From CAYLPT01 sp964385645 (GTDB taxonomy: Bacteria > Armatimonadota > Hebobacteria > Hebobacterales > Hebobacteraceae): a stretch of 10,984 bases of DNA. Made by a program: the position numbers and the translations under genes. The stretch is taken from assembly GCA_964385645.1 (NCBI GenBank), contig CAYLPT010000092.1:1-10984 (forward strand). The letters are read 5' to 3'. Shown here one piece after another: positions 1 through 6,494 of the stretch (the stretch's first letter is position 1; each line of letters opens with the position of its first letter). Under the pieces are notes generated by a model that saw only the letters and a list, made by a program, of their open reading frames with translations, was not told the origin of the DNA and made no database searches.

Positions 1-479
1 CCCACCACCCCCTCGCCGCCGTGGGCGGCCCCTTCAACGCCATCTTCGTGCGCGGCAGCTCCGTGGGCGAAGTGATGTTCTACGGCCAGGGCGCGGGCGC
101 GCTCCCCACCGGCTCCGCCATGGTCGGCGATATCGTAGACGTGGCGCGCAACCTCCGCTCCGGCTGCACCGGCCGGGTCTCCTGCACCTGCTTCGAGGCC
201 AAGCGGGCGCGCCCCATCGAGGAGCTGGAGACTCGCCACTACCTACGCACCCAGGTGGCCGACCGGCCCGGCGTGCTGGCCGCCATCGCCACCGTCTTCG
301 GCGAGGAGGGCGTGAGCCTCGCCTCCGTGCTTCAGATGGCGGCCTCCGGCGAGCAGGCCGAGATTGTCTGGCTCACCCACCTCGCCCAGGAGCGCCGCAT
401 GCGACGCTCCCTCGCCCGCCTGCGCGAGCTGCCAGAGGTCCACGAGATCAGCGCCTGGATCCGCGCCGAGGCGGAGTGA
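1..479 (+). CDS. hom: Homoserine dehydrogenase, C-terminal part (5' end outside window)
   Basis: Partial gene; the first complete codon is at 3 and the TGA stop is at 477-479. Homoserine dehydrogenase reduces aspartate semialdehyde to homoserine with NAD(P)H, the branch point to threonine and methionine. The visible part starts in the catalytic domain with the family pattern FNAIFVRG...GEVMFYGQGAGALPTGSAMVGD, whose GAGxxPTxSAxxxD stretch is typical of Hom. From about base 230 an ACT domain follows (RTQVADRPGVLAAIATVFGE), the usual place for feedback control by threonine in bacterial Hom proteins; feedback here is inferred. The GGAG at 473-476, just before the stop codon, serves as ribosome binding site for thrC, so the two genes are probably translationally coupled. 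The NAD-binding N-terminal domain is not in the window. Identity is secure. Confidence 0.95.
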   Translation, partial: HHPLAAVGGPFNAIFVRGSSVGEVMFYGQGAGALPTGSAMVGDIVDVARNLRSGCTGRVSCTCFEAKRARPIEELETRHYLRTQVADRPGVLAAIATVFGEEGVSLASVLQMAASGEQAEIVWLTHLAQERRMRRSLARLRELPEVHEISAWIRAEAE

Positions 480-484
480 GACCC

Positions 485-1585
485 ATGTCCACGCCCCCCC
501 GTCTCGGCTGGCCCGGTATCATCGAGGCCTACCGCGATTTCCTGCCCGTCACCGCCAAGACGCCGGTCGTCACCCTGCAAGAGGGCGACACCCCGCTGCT
601 CGAGGCCCCGGCCCTCCAGAGGCGCATCGCCCTGCCCCTGCCCCTCTACCTGAAGTACGAGGGCGCCAACCCCACCGGCTCTTTCAAGGACCGCGGCATG
701 ACCGTCGCGGTCTCCAAGGCCCTCGAGGAGGGGCAGCGCGCCGTCATGTGCGCCTCCACCGGCAACACCGCCGCCTCCGCCGCCGCCTACGCCGCCCGCG
801 CCGGCCTCCAGTGCATCGTCGTCGTGCCCCGCCGCTGGATCGCCATGGGCAAGCTCGCCCAGTCGGTCGTGCACGGCGCCCGGGTGGTGGCCATCGAGGG
901 CGTCTTTGACGAAGCTCTCCGCATCGTCATGGAGATCACGCGCGAGCACCCCATCCAGCTCGTCAACTCCGTCAACCCCTATCGCATCGAGGGCCAGAAG
1001 ACCGGCGCCTTCGAGATCTGCGACTCCCTGGGCGAGGCCCCCGCCTTCCACGCCATCCCCGTCGGCAACGCCGGCAACATCTCCGCCTACTGGAAGGGCT
1101 ATAAGGAGTACCAGGCCGCCGGCCGCAGCCGCCGTCGGCCGCGGATGCTCGGCTTCCAGGCCGAGGGCGCCGCCCCCCTGGTGCGCGGCGAGCCGGTCGC
1201 CGATCCCCAGACCATCGCCACCGCCATCAAGATCGGCAACCCCGCGAGCTGGGCCACCGCAATCGAGGCGCGGGACGAGTCCGGCGGGCTCATCGAGGCG
1301 GTCAGCGACGAGGAGATCCTCGAGGCCTACCGGATGCTGGCCGACATCGAGGGGCTGTTCGTCGAGCCGGCCTCCGCCGCCTCCGTCGCCGGCATCGCCA
1401 AGCTCGCGCGGCGGGGCTACTTCGATCGTGAGGCCGCCGGCCCTGTGGTCTGCATCCTCACCGGCCACGGCCTCAAGGACCCCGACCGCGCCATCGCCTC
1501 CGCCCAGGAGCCCGCCCTCGTCGAGCCGACCACCGAAGCGGTGCTGGACCTCCTCGGCCTGCGAGAGCCGGCCCACGCCGCGTAG
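485..1585 (+). CDS. thrC: Threonine synthase
   Basis: 366 residues. PLP enzyme (fold type II) that converts O-phosphohomoserine to threonine and phosphate, the last step of threonine biosynthesis in the cytoplasm. The PLP lysine lies in NPTGSFKDRGM (K68), followed by the substrate-loop motif STGNTAASAAAYAARAG (residues 91-107) and the glycine-rich phosphate-binding VGNAGN (193-198). Length fits the short bacterial/archaeal-type ThrC of about 350-370 residues. ATG 485 is chosen because GGAG at 473-476 lies 8 bases upstream; an in-frame GTG at 476 would add three residues, overlap the hom stop and lie inside that Shine-Dalgarno. The gap to hom is 5 bases, so the two form one operon. The substrate must come from a homoserine kinase; no GHMP-type thrB is seen here, but see the gene at 2755. 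Stop TAG at 1583-1585. Confidence 0.95.
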   Translation: MSTPPRLGWPGIIEAYRDFLPVTAKTPVVTLQEGDTPLLEAPALQRRIALPLPLYLKYEGANPTGSFKDRGMTVAVSKALEEGQRAVMCASTGNTAASAAAYAARAGLQCIVVVPRRWIAMGKLAQSVVHGARVVAIEGVFDEALRIVMEITREHPIQLVNSVNPYRIEGQKTGAFEICDSLGEAPAFHAIPVGNAGNISAYWKGYKEYQAAGRSRRRPRMLGFQAEGAAPLVRGEPVADPQTIATAIKIGNPASWATAIEARDESGGLIEAVSDEEILEAYRMLADIEGLFVEPASAASVAGIAKLARRGYFDREAAGPVVCILTGHGLKDPDRAIASAQEPALVEPTTEAVLDLLGLREPAHAA

Positions 1586-1800
1586 GGCGCACAGGTCGCC
1601 GCCGCGGCAGGCCAGGCGCCCCGCCTGCCCTTGCCCGCTCGCCGTCGTCGCTCTGTAGGGCGGGGTCGCTCCGCTGCCATAGCCACACGGCTATGGCGCG
1701 TTGGCGACTCCGAGCCCCGTCTCCTGAAGGGCGGGCCTGTCCCCTTGCGGAATACACTCCGCTGAGCGACAGCCAAACCCTGGCCCACGAGGAACCGACC
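1586..1800. other. thrC-purC intergenic region with hairpin and GC-rich repeat pieces
   Basis: 215 bases without a convincing gene. An open frame in phase with purC runs back to ATG 1693, but that ATG lies in a hairpin arm and lacks a ribosome binding site. The region holds a perfect hairpin (1676-1697) and two related GC-rich stretches, TAGGGCGGGGTCGCTCC near 1656 and GAAGGGCGGGCCTGTCCCC near 1726, which look like degenerate copies of a small intergenic repeat. A TACACT at 1753-1758 could be a -10 box for purC, but no matching -35 box is visible. The gap probably separates two transcription units; this is inferred from its length and structure. Confidence 0.5.
1676..1697. repeat. Perfect 9-bp inverted repeat (hairpin) downstream of thrC
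   Basis: GCCATAGCC (1676-1684), loop ACAC (1685-1688), GGCTATGGC (1689-1697): a perfect 9-bp stem with a tetraloop. No T-run follows, so it is not a standard intrinsic terminator. It could be an atypical terminator of hom-thrC, an mRNA 3'-end stabiliser, or the core of a palindromic repeat element. Outside it, CGGGG-TCG near 1661-1668 can pair loosely with CGA...CCCCG near 1705-1719, which suggests a larger imperfect fold. Confidence 0.55.
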
Positions 1801-2697
1801 ATGGTGAGTGAGCCCCTTCTCCAGTCCAACCTCCCCGACGTACCCCTGCTCGCGCGCGGGAAGGTGCGCGACATCTATGACCTGGGCGACCAGCTCCTCA
1901 TCGTCGCCACCGATCGCATCTCCGCCTTCGACGTCGTGATGCCCAACGGCATCCCGGACAAGGGCCGCATCCTCACCGCCATGTCTCTGTTCTGGTTCGA
2001 GCTCACCGAGGACATCGTGGAGAACCATCTGGCGACCGCCGACCCCACCGAGTATCCCGCCCTCATCGGCCGCTACCTCGACGTGCTCGCCGGCCGCAGC
2101 ATGCTGGTGTGCCGCGCCAAGGTCGTCCCCATCGAGTGCGTCGTGCGCGGCTACCTGGCGGGCTCCGGCTGGCGCGAGTACCAGGAGCAGGGCACGGTGT
2201 GCGGGATCGCGCTGCCCCCCGGGCTGCGGGAGAGCGACAAGCTGCCCAAGCCCCTCTTCACCCCGGCCACCAAGGCCGCCACCGGCCACGACGAGAACAT
2301 CTCCCCGGCCCAGGCCGCCGACATCGTGGGCGAGGAGACTTACCGCCAGCTCGAATCCCTCAGCCTCGCGCTCTACCGGCGCGCGGCCGACTACGCGCAA
2401 GAGCGGGGCATCATCATCGCGGACACCAAGTTCGAATTCGGCTGGCGCGGCGACCGGCTCATCCTCGTGGACGAGGTGCTCACGCCGGATTCCTCGCGGT
2501 TCTGGCCGCTGGACGGCTACCAGCCTGGCCGCCCCCAGCAGAGCTTCGACAAGCAGCCTGTTCGGGACTACCTGGACTCCCTCGACTGGGACAAGCGCCC
2601 GCCCGCCCCCGAGCTGCCCCCGGAGGTCGTCGAGGGAACGCGTCAGCGCTACCTCGAGGCGCTGCGGCTCCTCACCGGACGGGGGCTTGACCGCTAG
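1801..2697 (+). CDS. purC: Phosphoribosylaminoimidazole-succinocarboxamide synthase (SAICAR synthase)
   Basis: 298 residues. ATP-dependent ligation of aspartate to CAIR to give SAICAR in de novo purine synthesis, in the cytoplasm. Starts with the family pattern LLARGKVRDIYDLGDQLLIVATDRISAFD (residues 17-45). Both family signatures are present: VVPIECVVRGYLAGS (108-122) and IADTKFEFG (206-214), the latter with the catalytic/Mg-binding acidic residues. FTPATKAATGHDENIS (153-168) is also characteristic. Length matches the approximately 300-residue form rather than the approximately 240-residue Bacillus form. ATG 1801 is supported by GAGGA at 1789-1793, 7 bases upstream, and by the protein beginning where the family does; the frame stays open back to 1693 without family similarity. 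It lies between thrC and the candidate homoserine kinase and has no direct link to threonine synthesis. Stop TAG at 2695-2697. Confidence 0.96.
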   Translation: MVSEPLLQSNLPDVPLLARGKVRDIYDLGDQLLIVATDRISAFDVVMPNGIPDKGRILTAMSLFWFELTEDIVENHLATADPTEYPALIGRYLDVLAGRSMLVCRAKVVPIECVVRGYLAGSGWREYQEQGTVCGIALPPGLRESDKLPKPLFTPATKAATGHDENISPAQAADIVGEETYRQLESLSLALYRRAADYAQERGIIIADTKFEFGWRGDRLILVDEVLTPDSSRFWPLDGYQPGRPQQSFDKQPVRDYLDSLDWDKRPPAPELPPEVVEGTRQRYLEALRLLTGRGLDR

Positions 2698-2715
2698 TCC
2701 CCCGCGGCGTCACGT

Positions 2716-2745
2716 TTGACCGCCCACCGTCGGTCCTGATATACT
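2716..2745 (+). promoter_or_regulatory. Sigma-70-type extended -10 promoter for the apgM-family gene
   Basis: TTGACC (2716-2721) and TATACT (2740-2745) are separated by 18 bases, and TG at 2737-2738 gives an extended -10 (TGATATACT). Each hexamer matches the consensus at 5 of 6 positions. In a region of about 70% GC this is the clearest promoter in the window. The expected transcription start, about 2751-2753, lies only a few bases before ATG 2755, so the transcript would be leaderless or nearly so. Confidence 0.7.
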
Positions 2746-2754
2746 CGCAATGCC

Positions 2755-3960
2755 ATGGAGGCGTCCTCTTCCCAGCGCAGGCCCAAGCGCGCGGTCGTCA
2801 TCATGGACGGCGCCGCGGATGAGCCTCAGGAGGCCCTCGGCGGCCGCACGCCGCTCCAGGCCGCCAGGACCCCGAACTCGGACGAGATCGCCCGCGCGGG
2901 CGTCTGCGGGCTGGTGAGGACCATCCCCGACGAGATGGAGCCCGGCAGCGATGTCGCCACCCTGTCCATCCTTGGCTACGACCCCCGGCTGTACCACACC
3001 GGCCGGGGGCCGCTCGAGGCCGCGGCGATGGACGTGCCCCTCAACCCCGACGACGTCGCCTTCCGCTGCAACCTGGTCTCCAGCGACGGCACGACCCTGC
3101 TCGACTACTCCGGCGGCGAGATCCCGACCGCCGAGGCGCACACCCTTATCGCCCTTGTGAACGAGCGGCTCTCCACCCCGCGGTGGCAGTTCCACCCGGG
3201 CGTGAGCTACCGGCACGTCATGGTCTGGCGCTCGGGCTCGCCCGACGTCGAGACCACGCCTCCCCATGATATCATCGGTCAGCCCCTGGAACCCCACCTG
3301 CCCCGCGGCGACGGCGAGGCCGATCTCCGGCGGCTCATCTGGGACTCCCTGGAGCTGCTTGACGGCCACGACATCAACCGCCGCCGCCGGGATCAGGGCA
3401 AGGCGCCGGCCAACATGGTCTGGCCCTGGGGGCAGGGGCGCTCGTGCGCCCTGCCCTCCTTCGCCCTTCAGCGGGGCGTGCCAGGGGCGGTGATTGCGGC
3501 GGTTGACCTCGTGCGGGGGGTCGGCAAGTGCGCGGGCCTGACCGTTCTGGAGGTGCCTGGCGCGACGGGGAATCTCGACACCGACTTCGCCGCCAAGGGC
3601 CGGGCGGCTCGGGAGGCGCTGGGGCGGTGGGATTTCGTGCTCGTTCACGTGGAGGCCCCCGACGAGGCCAGCCACCAGGGCAGCCCGGAGCGCAAGGTGT
3701 GGGCGATCGAGCAGGTGGACCGCCACGTTGTCGGGCCGCTGCTGGAGCACCTCCGCGCCCTGCCCGATGGCCGCATCATGGTCCTCGCCGACCACTACAC
3801 GAAGATCTCCACCCGAACCCACGACCGCGAGCCGGTGCCCTTCGCCGTGCTGGCGCCGCGGCGCGGGCGGGCCGAGGCATTCGATGAGCAGCACGCCGCA
3901 GAGACCAAGCGCGTCATCGCCGAGGGCTGGCGCCTCATCGAGCTCCTCTTCGAGGCCTGA
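2755..3960 (+). CDS. Cofactor-independent phosphoglycerate mutase family protein (ApgM-like); candidate alternative homoserine kinase
   Basis: 401 residues, alkaline-phosphatase superfamily. Visible: metal-site start VVIMDGAADEP (D18), the catalytic-serine motif PGSDVATLSILGYDP (S65), GRGPLEAAAMD, DDVAFRCNLV, PGVSYRH, TPPHDI (H171), WPWGQG, VPGATGNLDTDF, then the late metal ligands in VEAPDEASHQG (D302, H307), ADH (D346, H347) and THDREPVPF. This set and order match the bacterial subgroup known as TIGR02535/PRK04200, named proposed homoserine kinase because it clusters with threonine genes in genomes lacking GHMP-type ThrB. Here hom and thrC lie just upstream, separated only by purC, which fits that role; homoserine phosphorylation is inferred. 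The alternative is glycolytic 2-/3-phosphoglycerate interconversion. ATG 2755 is the only usable start: an in-frame TGA lies at 2737-2739 and the next ATG is inside the metal motif. Stop TGA at 3958-3960. Confidence 0.85.
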   Translation: MEASSSQRRPKRAVVIMDGAADEPQEALGGRTPLQAARTPNSDEIARAGVCGLVRTIPDEMEPGSDVATLSILGYDPRLYHTGRGPLEAAAMDVPLNPDDVAFRCNLVSSDGTTLLDYSGGEIPTAEAHTLIALVNERLSTPRWQFHPGVSYRHVMVWRSGSPDVETTPPHDIIGQPLEPHLPRGDGEADLRRLIWDSLELLDGHDINRRRRDQGKAPANMVWPWGQGRSCALPSFALQRGVPGAVIAAVDLVRGVGKCAGLTVLEVPGATGNLDTDFAAKGRAAREALGRWDFVLVHVEAPDEASHQGSPERKVWAIEQVDRHVVGPLLEHLRALPDGRIMVLADHYTKISTRTHDREPVPFAVLAPRRGRAEAFDEQHAAETKRVIAEGWRLIELLFEA

Positions 3961-4009
3961 GACCAAGGCCTTCCTCGAGCGCGCCGCCGCCACCATCGCA
4001 GAGCACCGC

Positions 4010-5356
4010 ATGGTCGCCCCCGGCGACCTCATCCTCGTCGCCATCTCGGCCGGCCCCGACTCCACCGCGCTGCTCCGCGCGCTCCACCGGCTCCGCCGCC
4101 GCCTCGGGTGTCGCCTCTGCGCCTGCCACGTTCACCACGGCCTCCGCGGCCCCGACGCGGACGCCGACGCGGAGGCCGCCGCCGCCCTCGCCCGCGCCCT
4201 CCGCGTCCCCTTCACCGCCCGGCGCGCCGAGGTCCGCGAGCTCGCGCGGGCGCGAGGGCTCTCCCTCGAGGCCGCCGCCCGCGCCGTTCGCTATCAGCTC
4301 CTCGAGGAGGAGGCCCGCCGCGCACGCGCCAGCCGCATCGCCACCGGCCATACCGCCGACGACCAGGCCGAGACGGTGCTCCTGAACCTCCTCCGCGGCG
4401 CCGGGCCGGCCGGCCTGGCCGGCATCCCGCCGGTCAGGGGAAAGATCATCCGCCCCCTGCTGCGGACCACCCGCGCCGAGGTGCAGGCCTACTGCGCCGC
4501 CGAGGGGCTGGACTACCGCGTCGATGCCACCAACGCCGACCCCGCCTTCCTCCGCAACCGCCTGCGGCTTCAGGTCCTCCCCCTGCTGCGCCGCCTCCAG
4601 CCCCGCGTGGACGCCGCCCTCTGCCGGCTGGCGGACATCGCGCGCCTCGAGAATGACTACCTCGCCGCCGCCGCCCAGCGCGCCCTGCGCGACACCGCCG
4701 CCCTGGGGGCCCGCCAGGTGCGCATCGCCCGGGAGCCCTTCTGCGCGCTGCCCGAGGCGCTCCGCAGGCGCGTTCTGCGGGCCGCCGTCGCCCGCCTCAA
4801 GGGCGATGAGCTCGACCTCGAGTTCGACCGCGTAGAGGCCCTCGTTGCGCTCGTCGAGTCGGGGCGCACAGGCGCCACCATCGAGCTGCCTGGGGGATTG
4901 CGGGCCGAGCGCGCCTACGGCGGGGTCATCATCAGCGCCGCCGCGCCGGAGCGGGCGCCCCCCGGCGGAGAATGGACCCTGCCCGTGCCCGGCGAAGTCG
5001 TCATCGAGGAGCTGGGCGTGAGGTTCACCGCCGTCCGCTCGCGGGCCCGGCGCACTCCCTCCGACCCCTGGGCCGCGCTTGTGGATGCCGCCAGAGTCAA
5101 GCCGCCGCTCACCGTCCGCACCTGGCGGCAGGGAGACCGCTTCCACCCCCTGGGGATGCGAGGCTCGGTGAAGCTCCAGGACTTCTTCGTGAACCAGAAG
5201 GTGCCCCGGCGGGAGCGGGCGCGAGTCCCGCTGCTGCTGGCCGGCGGAGAGATCGTGTGGGTTGTGGGTCACCGCCTGGATGATCGCTGCAAGGTCACCC
5301 CGCGGACGAAGCGGACGATCAAGCTCGAGGCGCAGCGCCTGAGAGCCCAAGACTAA
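4010..5356 (+). CDS. tilS: tRNA(Ile)-lysidine synthase
   Basis: 448 residues from ATG 4010. Modifies C34 of the CAU-anticodon tRNA-Ile to lysidine with ATP and lysine, so that it reads AUA; an essential cytoplasmic enzyme. Residues counted from this ATG: PP-loop ISAGPDSTALL (12-22), HVHHGLRG (40-47), GHTADDQAET (113-122), GLAGIPPVRG (135-144), IIRPLL (146-151), RNRLR (182-186). The C-terminal substrate-binding domain appears around 380-448 (GDRFHPLGM...KLQDFF...RERARVPLL). The PP-loop reads SAGPDS where SGGxDS is usual. The start is uncertain: the usual N-terminal helix seems encoded upstream (ERAAATIAEHR), but no ATG, GTG or TTG is in frame between 3884 and 4010. ATG 3884, behind GAGG at 3874-3877, would give 490 residues and overlap the previous gene by 77 bases. 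Likely cotranscribed with its neighbours. Stop TAA at 5354-5356. Confidence 0.93.
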   Translation: MVAPGDLILVAISAGPDSTALLRALHRLRRRLGCRLCACHVHHGLRGPDADADAEAAAALARALRVPFTARRAEVRELARARGLSLEAAARAVRYQLLEEEARRARASRIATGHTADDQAETVLLNLLRGAGPAGLAGIPPVRGKIIRPLLRTTRAEVQAYCAAEGLDYRVDATNADPAFLRNRLRLQVLPLLRRLQPRVDAALCRLADIARLENDYLAAAAQRALRDTAALGARQVRIAREPFCALPEALRRRVLRAAVARLKGDELDLEFDRVEALVALVESGRTGATIELPGGLRAERAYGGVIISAAAPERAPPGGEWTLPVPGEVVIEELGVRFTAVRSRARRTPSDPWAALVDAARVKPPLTVRTWRQGDRFHPLGMRGSVKLQDFFVNQKVPRRERARVPLLLAGGEIVWVVGHRLDDRCKVTPRTKRTIKLEAQRLRAQD

Positions 5357-5368
5357 GGGAGAAAGGGA

Positions 5369-6469
5369 ATGTCAGCTCGAGAAGAGATCGCTGAGAAGCA
5401 GCGCAGGGTGAACGAGTTCCTGGAGGCAAAGGGCTTCGACGCCCTCCTGCTCGCCAGGACCGACAACTTCGCCTGGTTCGGCTGCGGCGCCGACAGCCAC
5501 GTAAGCCTCGCCGCAGAGGCCGGCGTCGGCGCCCTCCTCATCCAGCGCGACCGCAAGACCCTCATCACCAACAACGTCGAGCGGGGCCGGCTTCTTGAGG
5601 AGGAGCTCGCCGGCCAGGGTTTCGGCGAGGACATCAGCCCCTGGTACGACGACGCCCTGCCGCCCGCCCTCGCCCGGCTCGCCGCTGGCGAGAGGGTGGC
5701 CTCCGACACCCCCATGGATGGGGTCACTGCCTGCCCTGAGGACATCGCCCGGCTGCGGGAGTCGCTCACGCCCGAGGAGGTCGAGCGCTACCGCGGGGTG
5801 GGCCGGGACGTGGGCCAGGCGATCGCGGAGGCCTGCCTGGAGGTGGAGCCCGGCATGACCGAGCACGAGGCCGGCGCCGCCCTTGCGGGGGCCCACTTCC
5901 GCCGCGGCGTCGCGCCCATCGTCGTGCTCGTGGCCGCCGACGAGCGCCTGCTCAAGTACCGCCACCCGATACCCACCGACAACCCCATCAAGCGCGTAGT
6001 CATGCTCGTCGTGTGCGGACGCCGACACGGCCTCATCGTCTCGGCCACCCGCCTCGTGCACTTCGGCGCCGTACCGGAGGCGCTGCGACAGAAGCACGCC
6101 GCGGCGGCGGCCATAGACGCGACCTTCATCTCCCGCAGCCGCCCCGGCGCCCGCATCGGCGACATCGTGAGGGCCGGCCTCGAGGCCTACGCAGCCCACG
6201 GCTACCCCGAGGAGTGGAAGCTCCACCACCAGGGCGGCCCCACTGGCTACGCCACCCGCGACTACCGCGCCACGCCGGAGAGCGACGCCGTCGTGCAGCC
6301 CAACCAGGCCTTTGCCTGGAACCCCTCCATTACCGGCACCAAGTCCGAGGACACCATCATCGCCACGCCGGACGGCCCGGAGGTTATCTCAACCTCGCCG
6401 AGCTTCCCCACCATCTCGGTCTCGGTGGACGGGGTCAGGCTCGCGCGGGCCGACATCCTGGTGCGCTAG
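5369..6469 (+). CDS. M24 family (creatinase/Xaa-Pro aminopeptidase fold) protein with non-canonical active site
   Basis: 366 residues. Creatinase-type N-terminal domain at about 1-130 (starting EKQRRVNEFLEAKGFDALLL), then a pita-bread M24 domain at about 135-335. Typical M24 peptidases bind two metals through Asp, Asp, His, Glu, Glu. Here the segment usually reading D-x-G...SDxTR is VVCGRRHGLIVSATR (V215 and A226 in place of the aspartates), the EPG region is WNPS (N318 for Glu), and only the final Glu (SEDT, E327) and a histidine pair in LHHQGGPTGY (H286/H287) remain. A dinuclear peptidase centre is therefore unlikely; a metal-independent, creatinase-like C-N hydrolase or a non-catalytic role is possible. 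Substrate unknown. AGGGAG at 5356-5361, 7 bases before the ATG, supports the start. It begins 12 bases after the tilS stop, so the two are probably cotranscribed. Confidence 0.85.
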   Translation: MSAREEIAEKQRRVNEFLEAKGFDALLLARTDNFAWFGCGADSHVSLAAEAGVGALLIQRDRKTLITNNVERGRLLEEELAGQGFGEDISPWYDDALPPALARLAAGERVASDTPMDGVTACPEDIARLRESLTPEEVERYRGVGRDVGQAIAEACLEVEPGMTEHEAGAALAGAHFRRGVAPIVVLVAADERLLKYRHPIPTDNPIKRVVMLVVCGRRHGLIVSATRLVHFGAVPEALRQKHAAAAAIDATFISRSRPGARIGDIVRAGLEAYAAHGYPEEWKLHHQGGPTGYATRDYRATPESDAVVQPNQAFAWNPSITGTKSEDTIIATPDGPEVISTSPSFPTISVSVDGVRLARADILVR

Positions 6470-6472
6470 CGG

Positions 6473-6494
6473 CCGCGGCGCTCAACCGCCGCGG
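6473..6494. terminator. Inverted repeat between convergent genes, possible bidirectional terminator
   Basis: CCGCGGCG (6473-6480), loop CTCAAC (6481-6486), CGCCGCGG (6487-6494): a perfect 8-bp stem made only of G and C. It covers the 12-base gap between the M24 gene (stop 6467-6469) and the convergent isomerase gene (stop 6482-6484, inside the loop). The position suits termination from both sides. There is no T-run on either strand, so intrinsic termination is inferred, and short GC palindromes are easy to find in such DNA. Confidence 0.45.

Noticed and set aside
332..1576. Long minus-strand open frame of 414 codons opposite hom/thrC
   Set aside because: The translation is low-complexity Gly/Ala/Asp-rich with no family motif, and thrC on the plus strand is unmistakable. 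High GC at third codon positions removes stops on the other strand.
1753..1758. TACACT as a -10 box for purC, and a similar TACACT on the minus strand at 9195-9190 before the flavin gene
   Set aside because: Neither has a recognisable -35 box at 16-18 bases. The minus-strand copy would start transcription within the ribosome binding site.
1693..1800. N-terminal extension of purC to ATG 1693
   Set aside because: That ATG is inside a hairpin arm, has no ribosome binding site, and the added residues do not resemble PurC; ATG 1801 has GAGGA 7 bases upstream.
2710..5350. Two long minus-strand open frames (451 and 471 codons) opposite the ApgM-like gene and tilS
   Set aside because: Same composition effect; the plus-strand proteins carry all expected motifs and the minus translations show none.
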